From JANRJY01 sp033763735 (lineage in GTDB: Bacteria; Bacteroidota; Bacteroidia; Cytophagales; UBA9547): a stretch of 64,000 nt of DNA. Positions within the stretch are counted from its first letter, which is position 1. The number at the start of each line of letters is the position of its first letter. Where the stretch lies: positions 90,070 to 154,069 of the forward strand of contig JANRJY010000053.1 of NCBI GenBank assembly GCA_033763735.1, in the 5' to 3' direction. A program made the position numbers and the translations under genes. Positions 1-10,100 of this stretch are shown here, in pieces. The notes beneath the pieces were generated by a model. The model was not told the DNA's origin. It made no database searches and was given only the letters and a program-made list of their open reading frames with translations.

Positions 1-254
1 TTTTACTGGTGGGAGTAATGATAGCCGGCATTGGTGCTGTTACAGGGTTAGGGTTGGGTTACATGATTTGCTACTTGCAACAAACTTATGGGTTGGTAAC
101 TATGGGAAGTGAAACCTCCTTAGTCAACGCCTATCCGGTAAAAATGACAGTAATAGACTTCGTGATGAGTGGCATTATTGTATTCGTGGTTGCAATAATA
201 ATAAGCATTCAACCCGCATCCAAAGCAGCAAAAAGTGCGCACATACCTTCTTAA
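1..254 (+). CDS. ABC transporter permease, LolC/E (FtsX-like) type, C-terminal fragment
   Basis: The reading frame is open from the window edge, so only about 84 C-terminal residues are seen. It has two hydrophobic segments, an approximate GVMIAGIGAVTGLGLGYMIC helix and a second at GIIVFVVAIIISI, separated by a short loop containing AYPVKM. It ends in QPASKAAK, the usual end of FtsX-like permeases, where helix 4 is followed by P-A-x-x-A. The AYPV(K/R)M element between the last two helices is typical of the LolC/LolE lipoprotein-release permeases of Bacteroidota. The probable role is the inner-membrane subunit of an ATP-driven lipoprotein-release or export complex. The start and the partner ATPase lie outside the window, so other MacB-like exporters remain possible. 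Confidence 0.75.
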   Translation, partial: LLVGVMIAGIGAVTGLGLGYMICYLQQTYGLVTMGSETSLVNAYPVKMTVIDFVMSGIIVFVVAIIISIQPASKAAKSAHIPS

Positions 255-407
255 CTATAGTTAATCCTAAATTTACTTTTCCATTAATAAAATTTAAACT
301 GAGGTATACTTATAAAATTTTACAAAAAAACTTTCTAGTATGAAAGAATAGAATTTTCAAAACAAAAAATCAAAAATAGGTTTTACTAATTTCAATATAA
401 AAATGAC

Positions 408-539
408 CTATTTTGCACTTACGACTTCATTTTGAACCGCAACCTTGCTTGAAGATTTATTTAAATCTACTAATTTCCAAGTAACTATAGCAATTATACA
501 AATCAAAATTACGGCAGTTTCGATGATTACATTTTTCAT
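408..539 (-). CDS. Small single-pass membrane protein, unknown (43 aa)
   Basis: An ATG at 539 opens a 43-codon frame closed by TAG at 408-410. The product has a short N-terminus, one strongly hydrophobic segment (about residues 4-23, including AVILICIIAIVTW) and a polar tail of about 20 residues containing DLNKSSSK. That is the layout of a single-pass membrane micropeptide with a soluble tail. It lies alone in the otherwise empty gap between the permease and the MORN-repeat gene. I see no TAnnTTTG promoter in front of it and recognise no family. A chance ORF in AT-rich DNA is possible, but the clean helix-plus-polar-tail layout and an ATG start favour a real gene. Confidence 0.42.
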   Translation of the reverse strand: MKNVIIETAVILICIIAIVTWKLVDLNKSSSKVAVQNEVVSAK

Positions 540-632
540 AGTAAATAGAAAATAGAAATAAAATATTTACAATGATATTCTAACTTAGTTAAAATAAGCT
601 TAAAGGCTCATTAAAACACCATTAAAAAAAAT

Positions 633-640
633 TATCTTTG
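633..640 (+). promoter_or_regulatory. Candidate -7 promoter element of the MORN/barrel gene
   Basis: TATCTTTG matches the Bacteroidota -7 consensus TAnnTTTG and lies 15 bases before the ATG at 656. It also explains why the TTG at 638 should not be used as the start: that TTG is part of the promoter element. No clear -33 TTTG is visible at 19-21 bases upstream. Confidence 0.55.
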
Positions 641-655
641 CTATTATTTTTATTT

Positions 656-2485
656 ATGCATTCAAAAAGCTTTGCTTTTCTGATTTTGATAGTTGGTTAT
701 TGTGCCTCACTCCGAGCTCAGCACGTAATACGCAGTTACTTTGATTCTGATAAGAAAAAAATACGCGAAGAATATAGAGTATTATCAAATGACACCACCA
801 TACTGGATGGGTTGTACAAAACCTATTACGAAAATGGCAAAGTCAAAACTGTAGGTTTTTATACCAGAGGACAAGCTACTGACTATTGGGAATATTTTTA
901 TGAAAATGGAAATCTTAGAATGGAGGGTTTAATTAATAACTTCATGCAAGAAGGATTTTGGATATTTTATTATGAAAATGGGGTCAAAAGTATGGAAGGA
1001 AATATGAGTAAAGGTAAGAAAAATGGATATTGGCGATTTTATAATGAAGATGGGAAAATTAAGTCAGAAGGGATGATTCGCGAAGGTAGAAACGAAGGTG
1101 AATGGAAATATTATTACGAAGAGGGTATTGTAAAAGCTACTGGGAGTTATGCAGATGGAATAGGTTATTATCTTGAATACTTTCCTGATGGTAAAAAGAA
1201 AATGGAAGGCAAAATTAAACTTGGAAAAAGTGATAGTACGTGGAAATATTATCATCCCAATGGGAATTTAAAAGCCATTGGAAACGAAATAAGCGGATTG
1301 AAAGACGGTGTTTGGAAGTTTTATAACGAAAATGGCATTATTGCAAGCGAAGGTGTATACAAAAATGGCAAAACTAATGGCAAATGGACCTATTACGATG
1401 AACAAGGTAAAATAAGCGCCCAAGGCGATGAAAAAGAAGGCCAAAGAGAAGGCCAATGGCGAATGTTTTATCCAAATGGTAAAATTAAAGGAAAAGGTAA
1501 TTTTGAAAATGGAAATGGCGCTTACGAAGAATTTTATGAATCCGGAAAAATAAAAGTAAAAGGAAGCATAAAAAAAGGGGTTTTTGAAGGACTTTGGGAG
1601 TTCTATTATGAAGATGGCACTAAAGAAGGTGAATGTTTGTACAACAATGGTGAGGGTTGGTATACCGGATATTACCCAGAAAAAATAAAAAAAATGGAAG
1701 GTATGTTGCGCGAAGGCAACAAAGTAGGCGTATGGAAATTGTATAAGAAAGATGGGAAAATTGCCGGTTATTATAAGACTTATAATGAAGAAAATGAAGC
1801 TGAAACAATTGTTCCAGGCAAATCAGATGAAGTTGCCATAGTCAAACTTAAAGGAGTAACAGTAAACTCAAAAAAGAAAAAACCTAAATTAAGGCTATAC
1901 CGACCAGATCCAAATGTGTATAAAACGTTTATATTAGGTTACGATCCGGTACAACTTTTATCAAATGGTTATTCGTTTTTTTTAGAGTATTATGTACAGG
2001 AGAAATGGGGACTTGAAGCTAATTTAACTTATTTCAGAGGCCCATTATTTGAAAACTTTGCCAATTTAGGTTTCAACAAAGTGTATTTGATTGGAAATGG
2101 ATATAGTCTTCGATACAAAAAATATTTTGCTAATGACGAATTCATAGGTAGACCATATGTGGGAGGTGAATTTCGATATGCCGATAAGGGATATTTTTCA
2201 AGGATTTCCGATACTTTATTGACTAATGGGATGGACTCAAAAGTCGTAAGTATCAACGAAAAAAGTGCTGAAGTAATTGCGCTATTTGGTGATAGATTTA
2301 TGAGGCAATTCAATAAGAAAGGCTTTACACTAGATTTATATTTAGGGATTGGATTGGGCTATAAAAATGTAGTTAAAAACTATTCAGCTGATGAATTAGG
2401 TGTTGGTGAAATTTTTAATGAGTATTTAAAAAGTGGATTTTATCCTGCATACCGATTTGGCGTAAGCATAGGATATGCCTTTTAA
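656..2485 (+). CDS. Exported MORN-variant repeat protein with C-terminal outer-membrane beta-barrel
   Basis: The ATG at 656 gives a 609-residue protein with a signal peptide (about residues 1-22, ending in SLRAQ). Residues of about 40-400 hold some 15 imperfect repeats of about 23 residues built on G-x-W-x-(Y/F)-Y-x-(N/D)-G-K. This is the MORN-variant (YwqK-like) repeat often labelled antitoxin in databases, although nothing here suggests a toxin. After a basic linker (SKKKKPKLRLYRPDPN), the last 190 or so residues alternate polar and aromatic residues in barrel fashion and end in GVSIGYAF, a terminal-Phe outer-membrane signature. I infer that the repeats are held at the outer membrane, on either its periplasmic or outer face. 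A paralogue without a barrel lies at 53417. The 3' end converges on the SOUL gene with an 11-base gap. The ligand and function are unknown. Confidence 0.8.
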   Translation: MHSKSFAFLILIVGYCASLRAQHVIRSYFDSDKKKIREEYRVLSNDTTILDGLYKTYYENGKVKTVGFYTRGQATDYWEYFYENGNLRMEGLINNFMQEGFWIFYYENGVKSMEGNMSKGKKNGYWRFYNEDGKIKSEGMIREGRNEGEWKYYYEEGIVKATGSYADGIGYYLEYFPDGKKKMEGKIKLGKSDSTWKYYHPNGNLKAIGNEISGLKDGVWKFYNENGIIASEGVYKNGKTNGKWTYYDEQGKISAQGDEKEGQREGQWRMFYPNGKIKGKGNFENGNGAYEEFYESGKIKVKGSIKKGVFEGLWEFYYEDGTKEGECLYNNGEGWYTGYYPEKIKKMEGMLREGNKVGVWKLYKKDGKIAGYYKTYNEENEAETIVPGKSDEVAIVKLKGVTVNSKKKKPKLRLYRPDPNVYKTFILGYDPVQLLSNGYSFFLEYYVQEKWGLEANLTYFRGPLFENFANLGFNKVYLIGNGYSLRYKKYFANDEFIGRPYVGGEFRYADKGYFSRISDTLLTNGMDSKVVSINEKSAEVIALFGDRFMRQFNKKGFTLDLYLGIGLGYKNVVKNYSADELGVGEIFNEYLKSGFYPAYRFGVSIGYAF

Positions 2486-2496
2486 GTTATTTAATA

Positions 2497-3090
2497 TTAC
2501 TTCCAATCTACATTTACTATAATTTCATTCCTTCTAAATAGGATTTGATACGGTGCATTATATCCTAAAAACCGAAAATCTCCATAATATTTAATAGATT
2601 GATTATCAAGTGCTTCTTTGAGTTTTTTAGTATATTTTTTTATATCCGAATCCGAAGCATATCCACTAAAACGAATAGCCGCTACCGTTTCCTCCTCAAC
2701 TTCTTGTAATTGTACCATACTTGAATTAGGTTCAGGCAACTCGGATTTTTGAAATTTTGATGGCATAACAAAACTCATATACGAAACCGAATCTTTGATA
2801 TTCATATGCACAGGAGCAGTCATCGAAATTTTTTGATTTGATTTATTACCTCCAAATATGTAGTTTGCCAAATTTCTAAAACCTGAATTGCCTACATTCT
2901 CATAGGTACTAGCAGGAATAACGGTAGTTGCAAATATGGCTTTATTGTATTTTCTGATTTCGAATTCCCCAAAGGACTTAAGAATACTATATTTTTGAAT
3001 TTCTATGTTGCCATCTGCCATAGAAATGTAGGTTTGAAAGATTATAAATATAACTATGATGATGCTTAAAGTAATTAAAAGTATTTTCAC
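2497..3090 (-). CDS. SOUL family haem-binding protein
   Basis: The 197-residue product has an N-terminal hydrophobic anchor (about residues 2-20) followed by one SOUL/HEBP domain. The family landmarks are Y-x-I-L-K-x-x-x-x-x-E-I-R-K-Y near residues 34-49, then GNSGFRNLANYIFGGN, KISMTAPV around residue 90, and a C-terminal LGYNAPYQ followed by RRNEIIV. These match the usual E-x-R-x-Y, F-x-x-L-(A/F)-x-Y-I-x-G-x-N and I-x-M-T-x-P-V positions. Members bind haem or tetrapyrroles, but their role in bacteria is poorly known. The anchor suggests location in the periplasm or at the inner membrane. It is a single gene, convergent with the MORN-repeat gene, and sits downstream of the adhesin gene in the same orientation, 74 bases away. 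Confidence 0.85.
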   Translation of the reverse strand: MKILLITLSIIIVIFIIFQTYISMADGNIEIQKYSILKSFGEFEIRKYNKAIFATTVIPASTYENVGNSGFRNLANYIFGGNKSNQKISMTAPVHMNIKDSVSYMSFVMPSKFQKSELPEPNSSMVQLQEVEEETVAAIRFSGYASDSDIKKYTKKLKEALDNQSIKYYGDFRFLGYNAPYQILFRRNEIIVNVDWK

Positions 3091-3164
3091 GTAGATTTAT
3101 TTAAGAATATATTTAATCAACAAGCTTATCAAACCTTTTGTTTAGATAAAACTTTTAAGATGTG

Positions 3165-6100
3165 CTATTTCAGTACTGTAATTGAACCAGTAATAGGTTT
3201 GGAACCATCCTTCCGATCAATCAAATACCAATAAGTTGCCGCAGGCAAGTTTCCTCCGTCCCATCCTGCAAATTCATCTCTATTAAAATAGGTTCCATTA
3301 AATGATGCAACTACAATTCCATGAATGTTAAAAATTTTGATTTCAGCATAATCTCTTAAATTGAGTTGAAATAATGTCCAATTTGAATTAGAACCAACAG
3401 ATTCCGGAGTTAGGGCGTTAGGAATAAAATTCCCTGTTTGACACACCCGTATTCCAACTATATTGGAAAAATCTTCAGAACAAGTACCGCTGGTTACTTT
3501 GGCTCTGTAGTATAAAATACTTCCATATTCATTTTGATTAGGAGTACTTAATACAGAATCGCGAACCGTTTGATTTTCAAGCAAATCAGCAAATCCAAAA
3601 AGACTATCTCTTGAAAATTGCCATTGGATGCTTCCTTTGGAGTCAAACAACCTGATTTGAGTATTCAATTTATAACAAATCAGATTGGTATCTGCAATTG
3701 CTACACCTCCTTTCGATTCAGGCACTACTCTGAGGAATACAGAATCGGAATATGCTTCATTTGGACATAATGAAACATTTACTACCGCCCTGAACTTTAC
3801 ATTTTCAGTTAAGGGATAGGTTTTAAATATTAAAGTTGAATCACTAAAAGTTCCTTGACTGTTACTCCAAAGTCCTGTGCTGGATCTTTTTTCTTGCCAA
3901 CGAATTTTTCCATTATAATCCGATATCCTTATATCAACCGATTGACCTCCACATATTTCGCCAATTTTATTAACAAGTTCTACAAGACCTACTTTTGGTG
4001 AAACAATACTTACAGTAGATGTATCATACTGAATAGCACACCCTTTAGATGCCGGTACAATGTAGTTAATAATGTATTTGCCTGGAATACTTCTTTGTAA
4101 ATCAATTTCACCTGTTAGGCTATCAAGAACAAGCGAAGTTGCGCTTTTAAAATAGCCTCCTTGCGTAAGAATACTGCCCTGATTTGGCAAAAGAGTGCCT
4201 GTGTTACATTGAATTTCCTTGCTATAATCAACAATTGGAGTTTCAGGTTTTTGATTGATAACAATGTCAGATTTATCCGATACAACAGCATTACATATCC
4301 CATTAGGTGGATTTACATATTGAACCGAGTAAGTACCGCCTGATACGTTATTCACATTTATTTCACCTGTTAAAGTATTGATTTGTAATCCTGGAGAAGC
4401 GATAAAATATCCATTAGTCGACAAATTAATTCGTGAGGTTAATGATATTAAAGGAACTATATCATTACAATATGGACCTGCATAGGAAATCGATGGTTTA
4501 TCAGGTACTTTGTAAATAGTGAGATTGGTACTTGCCGTGAGCACAGGGCAAGGTACATCATTTATAGAAGGTGTACGGTAAATTACGGTATAGCTGCCGG
4601 GAGCTGATTTTTTCATATCAATTTTGCCTAATAAACTACTTACAAATACCAATCCAATTGGGTTAGAATTAAATGCTCCTTTCAAATCAAACGACCCGTT
4701 AGCAACTGGATCATTTTCACTTTGACAAAACTCAGGATAGGTATAAGAAATAAATGGTGGTTGATAACTTCTATAAATATTAATATTAGCAGGAGAATTT
4801 GAAGTGTCGGGAGGGCAACCAACAGATCGGTTTTTTTTATAATTTACACTAAAAGATAATATTGGTATTGAAATTGATGAACTTATAGTTATTATTCCGG
4901 TAATAGGGTCCAACAAAATTCCTGGAGTATAGGTATAATAAGTGCCACCTGTTAATGTAACAGTTGGATATGCAAAACCATCTGTACTGCAATAGCCACT
5001 AAGTAGCTTATCGTAATTAATACTAGGAACTGTATTTCCTAAATTACCATTTACCGTTATAGTAGCAGTACTTGATTTATTCAAACATTGTGAAGTACCT
5101 GTAGTAACTCCAGAAGGAACAAGTGCTAAATTTGTTACGGTTATGATATAAATTCCATTTGCAACACTGTTGAGGAATGCACTACCGTTTGATAAAAAGC
5201 TAATTTTAGCAGAATCGCAGCTATAGGAGGCATTTGCAAAGGTGCTATCGACTTTATTAATTGGCAAAATTTTATTGTTTTCACACAATAAATTGAATCC
5301 ATAATCAAATATAGGCGTGGGTGGATCGTCTTGAATATAAAACTGCACAAAATTACTTGGCACGGTACTCACTGCACAACCGGAACTTACATTAGCGATA
5401 TATCGCGCAAAATAAATTTGTTGCGGGGTGTTTGAATTAAAATTTAGCTGACCAACTTGAGGGTTTGCTGTGCCTGATATACTCATTATTGAACCAGGAA
5501 TTGCAACATTACTGCCATTGGTACTTGTAACATAAAAACTTCCCCCTGCAGGATTACCGGTAACGGTAAGCATTGCATTAATTTCATTGTTACAAAATAT
5601 GGTTTTAGGAATTGTCAATTCAGGATTTGGTAATCCTATAAAAGTTATTAAAGCTTGTCCAACCACTGAAGGGCAAACCAATCCTGCATTAATTCTATAT
5701 TCTATTATTCGAGGACCATTAGAAATATTAAAAGACTTAGGTGTGACTTCTCCTGAAGTTGGATCAACGGTTATATCTGCACTCGTTGAATAGAAAGCAC
5801 CTCCACTGACACCTGAAATTCGATTTGGCAATGGAATATTTACATTGGTACAATATTGAGGGTTGATGCCATAGTTAAAATTAGGCGTCAATGGCAATTG
5901 ATCTACAAAAAATATTGCAAAATTAGAAACCGGATTTAAACAACCTCCATTAGCTGGCTTTGTGTAATATACTGTATAAGAGCCTCTTCCGGTTAGCGAA
6001 CTTACATTTACAGATCCTGTAGTATTAATCGATATATTATTATTTGGAAAAATCGTCCATGAACCCCCATCTCCGGGAGCAATTCCAGTTGAGGTTGGCA

Positions 6101-9100
6101 TCGGAATCAAACCAATTCCATTACAATAAAAGAAGTTATCATATCCAAATTTAGGAGTTTCAGGTAATCCCGAAATAGTAATTACAGAAGATTTTGATTC
6201 TTGTAAACAACCATTTACCGGGTCAGAATAAAATGTTATAGCATAAACTCCTCCCGGAACAGTAGTAGTTAAGTTTAAAATCCCTGATGTAGTATTTAGT
6301 GGAATTCCAACTGTAGTTGTGGCAAATGAACCCGGTGGAAACGCACCAAATGCTGTAGGACTTATAGAACCGGAATTGTTACAATACGCACCATAGCCAT
6401 ACGTAAAATTTGGAATATTAGGTCGATTACCTATAATCATTGAAGTAGAAGCTCCAGCAGGACTGCAACCACCTATGCCAGGTAGGCTATAAGTAATAAT
6501 GTAATTATCTGCCGCACTTCCCAATGGATTGATGATTCCGGTAGTAGGTTGTAACAATATGGTTGGTTTGTTTGAACCAAACGTTCCGGAATATCCGTTG
6601 GTGGAAACAACAGGTGATATAGATGTGATTTGCGTTTCGCATGCTGCTGCTACAGGATAACTAAAACTGTAAATGACTGGTTGCGATGTCACAGTAATAA
6701 CAATGGATGGGGTTGTAAATACAGGGCATATACCGTTGGAAGCAGTAACAATTACTTCTGTAGTTGTGTAATACGGTCGGTTCGAATAAATATTAGAATT
6801 ATTTCCAAAATCTTGTATCCAAGTTGCGCCTCCTGTTGTAGAAATATACCAATTAATATCAGGAGTGCCTGATGCAGGAAATGAATTATTGAAAGAGATT
6901 AATGAGTTTTGACCAGCACATAATTCCTTATTAGTTGCAGCTAATCCTACAACTGTAGGAATGCCATCAATGGTTATATTTGCTGTAAATGAACCTGTGA
7001 ATGTAACTATTCCAGAAACGCCAGTCACAGTTATACTTACCGGAAAAATGCCTGCAATACTAAAATTGATTAATGGTGGATTCAAACCCAAGGAAGTAGC
7101 TGTAAATGTAGATGGAATGGCAGTGGGACCAAAATCCCAATCCCATTTGATAAATTGAACACCTGCAATCGTATTTGTATTATTATAAAAATTCAAACGT
7201 GGTTGACTTAGGCAAGTTCTCCCGGGTATGAACGGGGATGAAGTTGTATAATTTGCAATTATCGGACACGAAACTACCGATATCGTAAATATTCCCGAAA
7301 CGGAGGTAAAACAACCCAGTGGATCCGTAATACTTGCTCTATATTGGGTAGTTTGTAATAAATATGGCGTTATAAATCCACCAGTTCCATTATCAATTCC
7401 GTTGGCATTTACCCAAGTAGATCCTGAAATAGAATATTCTTGCCAATTAATAGTGCCATTAAGACCAGATACCGACATATTGGTGCCATTTCCACTACAC
7501 ACATTTAAAGTAATGTTATTTGTAGGATTTATGACTAAATCAGGCAAAATATTAATAGTGATACCAGATGAAGTATATACTGAGCACAGTCCATTTTTTG
7601 ATGTAATCAGGTAGGATGTTGTTGAAATTAATGGAGGGGAATTATATATAAGTGTGTTAGATCCTGAGCCTCCTACAGGTATTTGCCAATTTGGTGACAA
7701 AAATTGATACCATTGGTAAATTTCGTAAGTGTTTGTACTTGAAGCGGTTAAACTAAATGTTGCTTCTTTACAACCATCTCCATTAACTGTATTGGCAGTT
7801 AATCCGGTAATGGTAGAAAGTCCATCTACAGTTACATTGTAAAAAGTTGATCCAGTATAGGTATAATTGTTAATTACACCCGTTACCACTAATGAAATTG
7901 TTCGAATCCCTACAGAAGTTATGGTTGTAAGCGCAGAAACTCCCGGAGAGAATTTGTTAATTGAAGATGGTATTCCTCCATTGTCAACGGTCCATTCCCA
8001 TTTTACAAACTGTACGCCAGAAATGGTAGGTGTATTTTCAGTAAAATTGAAAAAGGCATTTGAAACGCAAGCCCTATCGGACAGATAATTAGAGGCTCCT
8101 GTTATAGTAGACAATATTGGGCATGAAACTACTGAAATGGTAAAATTTCCCGATGGAATGGTATTGCACAATCCTCCGAGCAAATCTCCAATTACCGCCC
8201 TGAAAATGGTGGTTCCCGTCAAAGAAATTGGGTTATAAATATTTCCCGAAGCACCCGAAATATCATTCCAACCCAAAAAAGTATCCGTTGTGCTTTGCCA
8301 ACGTACAAAACCGTTTTGACCTACCACCGATAAATTATATTTGCCCCCATAGCATACCGTTTGATAAGGTGGAGATACATCAATGATTCCCAATGGAGCT
8401 GTAGGTTCAATTCTATGACCAGGGGTAGTAACTGCAGGACAAACACCATTCTTAATCGTGGTTCTGAAATACCCTAAAATAGTAATTGGAGGAGTTACCA
8501 ATGTTCTATTAATTTCTCCTGGAATATCAACAAAAGACAAATTATCAAAAGATTGTTGCCATTGAATCGATGGATTGGTATTACTTGAAGTTACGGTTAC
8601 GCTTGCCTGATTGTTTCCACAGACCGTTTGAAATAATCCGGGTAAATATCCAGTGAAAGTTGAAAGCCCATCAATTGTAATTACTTGTTGGCTGATTGAT
8701 CTGATGCCACCCGGTCCTGTAACCGTAAGTGAAATAGTTCTGGTTCCAAAACCTGTAAAACTTACCACAGGAGGATTTTGATTGGTAGATATTGCAGGAG
8801 ACCCACTCGAAAATCCCCATCTCCAGGAGGTAATTGTTGAAACTGAAGATCCTGAAGCAAAAGATGCATCAGAAAATACAAAGGTTGACCTTGGAACTGT
8901 TTGACAAATGGGTGAGACTGTGGTACTATTAATTGCAGATGTTACCGTACAAAATTCGGAAGATACGGTTACAACATTTGACAATACCGTAGAACAATTG
9001 GTACCTGATTGTACATAAGTTACAGCAGCTCGATAGTAAGTAAGTTGAGGGGTTGTTAATGCCGGAGGAGTGTACGTAGTTACATTAGGCCCCCCAACCG

Positions 9101-10100
9101 AAAAGTTGAAAAACGAACCCGTACTAGTTTCATCAGTCCATAGGGTGCCATTTAATGATTTCTGCCATCGTACTTTACCAAAAAAACCGGAAAGTGTCAT
9201 GGTAGTTTGTGTGTTTAAGCAAATTATTTGATTTGTGATGCTCACATTTCCCGCAGTACTCACACCATCCACCGGATAATAAATGGTATTTGTGGCTTGT
9301 GGTGTGCATCCCGGGCCAAATAAAAGAGCTCTGAAATTGTGACTGGTTGTTAATACCGGAGTAATTACTGAGGTAAGGTTAGCTCCAGTATAATTTAGCC
9401 AACCTGTCCCTGCAACCGAGTATTGCCATTGGATAGCACCAATAGCATTTGCACCAGAATTTAAAACTAAGGTATTACACAAAAAATTTACTGTGGCATC
9501 CGTAATATTATCCGGATATACATTATTTAAAACCGTTGAAAATGAATTACTTGCTACAACACAACTTCCGGTATTATAACTATAAAAAATTGGATATGTC
9601 CCTGCTGGAATTATTCTTGCAGTAGTAACTACTCCTGTGGTAGTATTAATATATGCTTCAAGTGAAGGTTCTAAAAAAGTACTGAATGTACCACCGGATG
9701 TAGTTGAACTAATAATTGGAGATAAGGGGTTCCCGTATCCCCCATTGTAGGTGTACATACATATAGGTGAGTCGTATGAGAGTGTGGGAGTGGCTGCAGC
9801 TGAAGCAGTTACAGTAATGCTGCTGGTCATAGTAGAATTTAGTACCCCATCAGAAACTACTTGGACTACATTATAAGTGCCTGGTGTTGAATAAGAAATA
9901 GAGTAAGGACCTGAACCTGTTTTTGTAACACCGTTCCCAAAATCCCAATAATAAAACAAGGCACCTGTGGAAGCATCTCTGTAATGAACATAACTATTCT
10001 GACACACATTACTTGTTGACTTTTCAAAGCCAGCAACAGGTTGTGCATTGATTATTTCCGTAATAAAAAAACATAAAACTAATAAGAATATTTTTTTCAT
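3165..10100 (-). CDS. Giant T9SS-secreted adhesin with PKD, Ig-like and 85-residue repeats and type B sorting domain
   Basis: A start at the ATG at 10100 gives 2311 residues beginning with a signal peptide (KKIFLLVLCFFITEIINAQ). A PKD domain follows (WDFGNG motif, about residues 20-100). Next come Ig-like WQ-containing units and three long modules of about 265 residues (roughly 395-1145), each with a WxWxF-type PKD unit, a VDG/IDG element and a closing ISVVSCPI-like end. About ten tandem repeats of about 85 residues follow (roughly 1145-2010), each starting P-x-x-P-x-F-x-Y then Cys. Two more Ig-like units precede the C-terminal about 90 residues (NFIPNALTPESVGSN, IKIFNIHG, FAGWDG, GSITVLK), a gliding-motility-type (CHU_C, type B) T9SS sorting domain. 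The TGA of porP/sprF overlaps its ATG (TGATG), so it is translationally coupled to its partner, as in SprB-SprF pairs. A role in surface adhesion is inferred. Confidence 0.9.
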   Translation of the reverse strand: MKKIFLLVLCFFITEIINAQPVAGFEKSTSNVCQNSYVHYRDASTGALFYYWDFGNGVTKTGSGPYSISYSTPGTYNVVQVVSDGVLNSTMTSSITVTASAAATPTLSYDSPICMYTYNGGYGNPLSPIISSTTSGGTFSTFLEPSLEAYINTTTGVVTTARIIPAGTYPIFYSYNTGSCVVASNSFSTVLNNVYPDNITDATVNFLCNTLVLNSGANAIGAIQWQYSVAGTGWLNYTGANLTSVITPVLTTSHNFRALLFGPGCTPQATNTIYYPVDGVSTAGNVSITNQIICLNTQTTMTLSGFFGKVRWQKSLNGTLWTDETSTGSFFNFSVGGPNVTTYTPPALTTPQLTYYRAAVTYVQSGTNCSTVLSNVVTVSSEFCTVTSAINSTTVSPICQTVPRSTFVFSDASFASGSSVSTITSWRWGFSSGSPAISTNQNPPVVSFTGFGTRTISLTVTGPGGIRSISQQVITIDGLSTFTGYLPGLFQTVCGNNQASVTVTSSNTNPSIQWQQSFDNLSFVDIPGEINRTLVTPPITILGYFRTTIKNGVCPAVTTPGHRIEPTAPLGIIDVSPPYQTVCYGGKYNLSVVGQNGFVRWQSTTDTFLGWNDISGASGNIYNPISLTGTTIFRAVIGDLLGGLCNTIPSGNFTISVVSCPILSTITGASNYLSDRACVSNAFFNFTENTPTISGVQFVKWEWTVDNGGIPSSINKFSPGVSALTTITSVGIRTISLVVTGVINNYTYTGSTFYNVTVDGLSTITGLTANTVNGDGCKEATFSLTASSTNTYEIYQWYQFLSPNWQIPVGGSGSNTLIYNSPPLISTTSYLITSKNGLCSVYTSSGITINILPDLVINPTNNITLNVCSGNGTNMSVSGLNGTINWQEYSISGSTWVNANGIDNGTGGFITPYLLQTTQYRASITDPLGCFTSVSGIFTISVVSCPIIANYTTSSPFIPGRTCLSQPRLNFYNNTNTIAGVQFIKWDWDFGPTAIPSTFTATSLGLNPPLINFSIAGIFPVSITVTGVSGIVTFTGSFTANITIDGIPTVVGLAATNKELCAGQNSLISFNNSFPASGTPDINWYISTTGGATWIQDFGNNSNIYSNRPYYTTTEVIVTASNGICPVFTTPSIVITVTSQPVIYSFSYPVAAACETQITSISPVVSTNGYSGTFGSNKPTILLQPTTGIINPLGSAADNYIITYSLPGIGGCSPAGASTSMIIGNRPNIPNFTYGYGAYCNNSGSISPTAFGAFPPGSFATTTVGIPLNTTSGILNLTTTVPGGVYAITFYSDPVNGCLQESKSSVITISGLPETPKFGYDNFFYCNGIGLIPMPTSTGIAPGDGGSWTIFPNNNISINTTGSVNVSSLTGRGSYTVYYTKPANGGCLNPVSNFAIFFVDQLPLTPNFNYGINPQYCTNVNIPLPNRISGVSGGAFYSTSADITVDPTSGEVTPKSFNISNGPRIIEYRINAGLVCPSVVGQALITFIGLPNPELTIPKTIFCNNEINAMLTVTGNPAGGSFYVTSTNGSNVAIPGSIMSISGTANPQVGQLNFNSNTPQQIYFARYIANVSSGCAVSTVPSNFVQFYIQDDPPTPIFDYGFNLLCENNKILPINKVDSTFANASYSCDSAKISFLSNGSAFLNSVANGIYIITVTNLALVPSGVTTGTSQCLNKSSTATITVNGNLGNTVPSINYDKLLSGYCSTDGFAYPTVTLTGGTYYTYTPGILLDPITGIITISSSISIPILSFSVNYKKNRSVGCPPDTSNSPANINIYRSYQPPFISYTYPEFCQSENDPVANGSFDLKGAFNSNPIGLVFVSSLLGKIDMKKSAPGSYTVIYRTPSINDVPCPVLTASTNLTIYKVPDKPSISYAGPYCNDIVPLISLTSRINLSTNGYFIASPGLQINTLTGEINVNNVSGGTYSVQYVNPPNGICNAVVSDKSDIVINQKPETPIVDYSKEIQCNTGTLLPNQGSILTQGGYFKSATSLVLDSLTGEIDLQRSIPGKYIINYIVPASKGCAIQYDTSTVSIVSPKVGLVELVNKIGEICGGQSVDIRISDYNGKIRWQEKRSSTGLWSNSQGTFSDSTLIFKTYPLTENVKFRAVVNVSLCPNEAYSDSVFLRVVPESKGGVAIADTNLICYKLNTQIRLFDSKGSIQWQFSRDSLFGFADLLENQTVRDSVLSTPNQNEYGSILYYRAKVTSGTCSEDFSNIVGIRVCQTGNFIPNALTPESVGSNSNWTLFQLNLRDYAEIKIFNIHGIVVASFNGTYFNRDEFAGWDGGNLPAATYWYLIDRKDGSKPITGSITVLK

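Noticed and set aside
638..655. TTG at 638 as start of the MORN/barrel protein.
   Set aside because: This TTG is the end of a TAnnTTTG promoter element (633-640); the ATG at 656 gives a normal signal peptide.
3165..10100. Repeated short patterns in the adhesin gene as a possible CRISPR array or DNA repeat.
   Set aside because: The similarity is at protein level with diverged codons, and there are no constant repeats with variable spacers.
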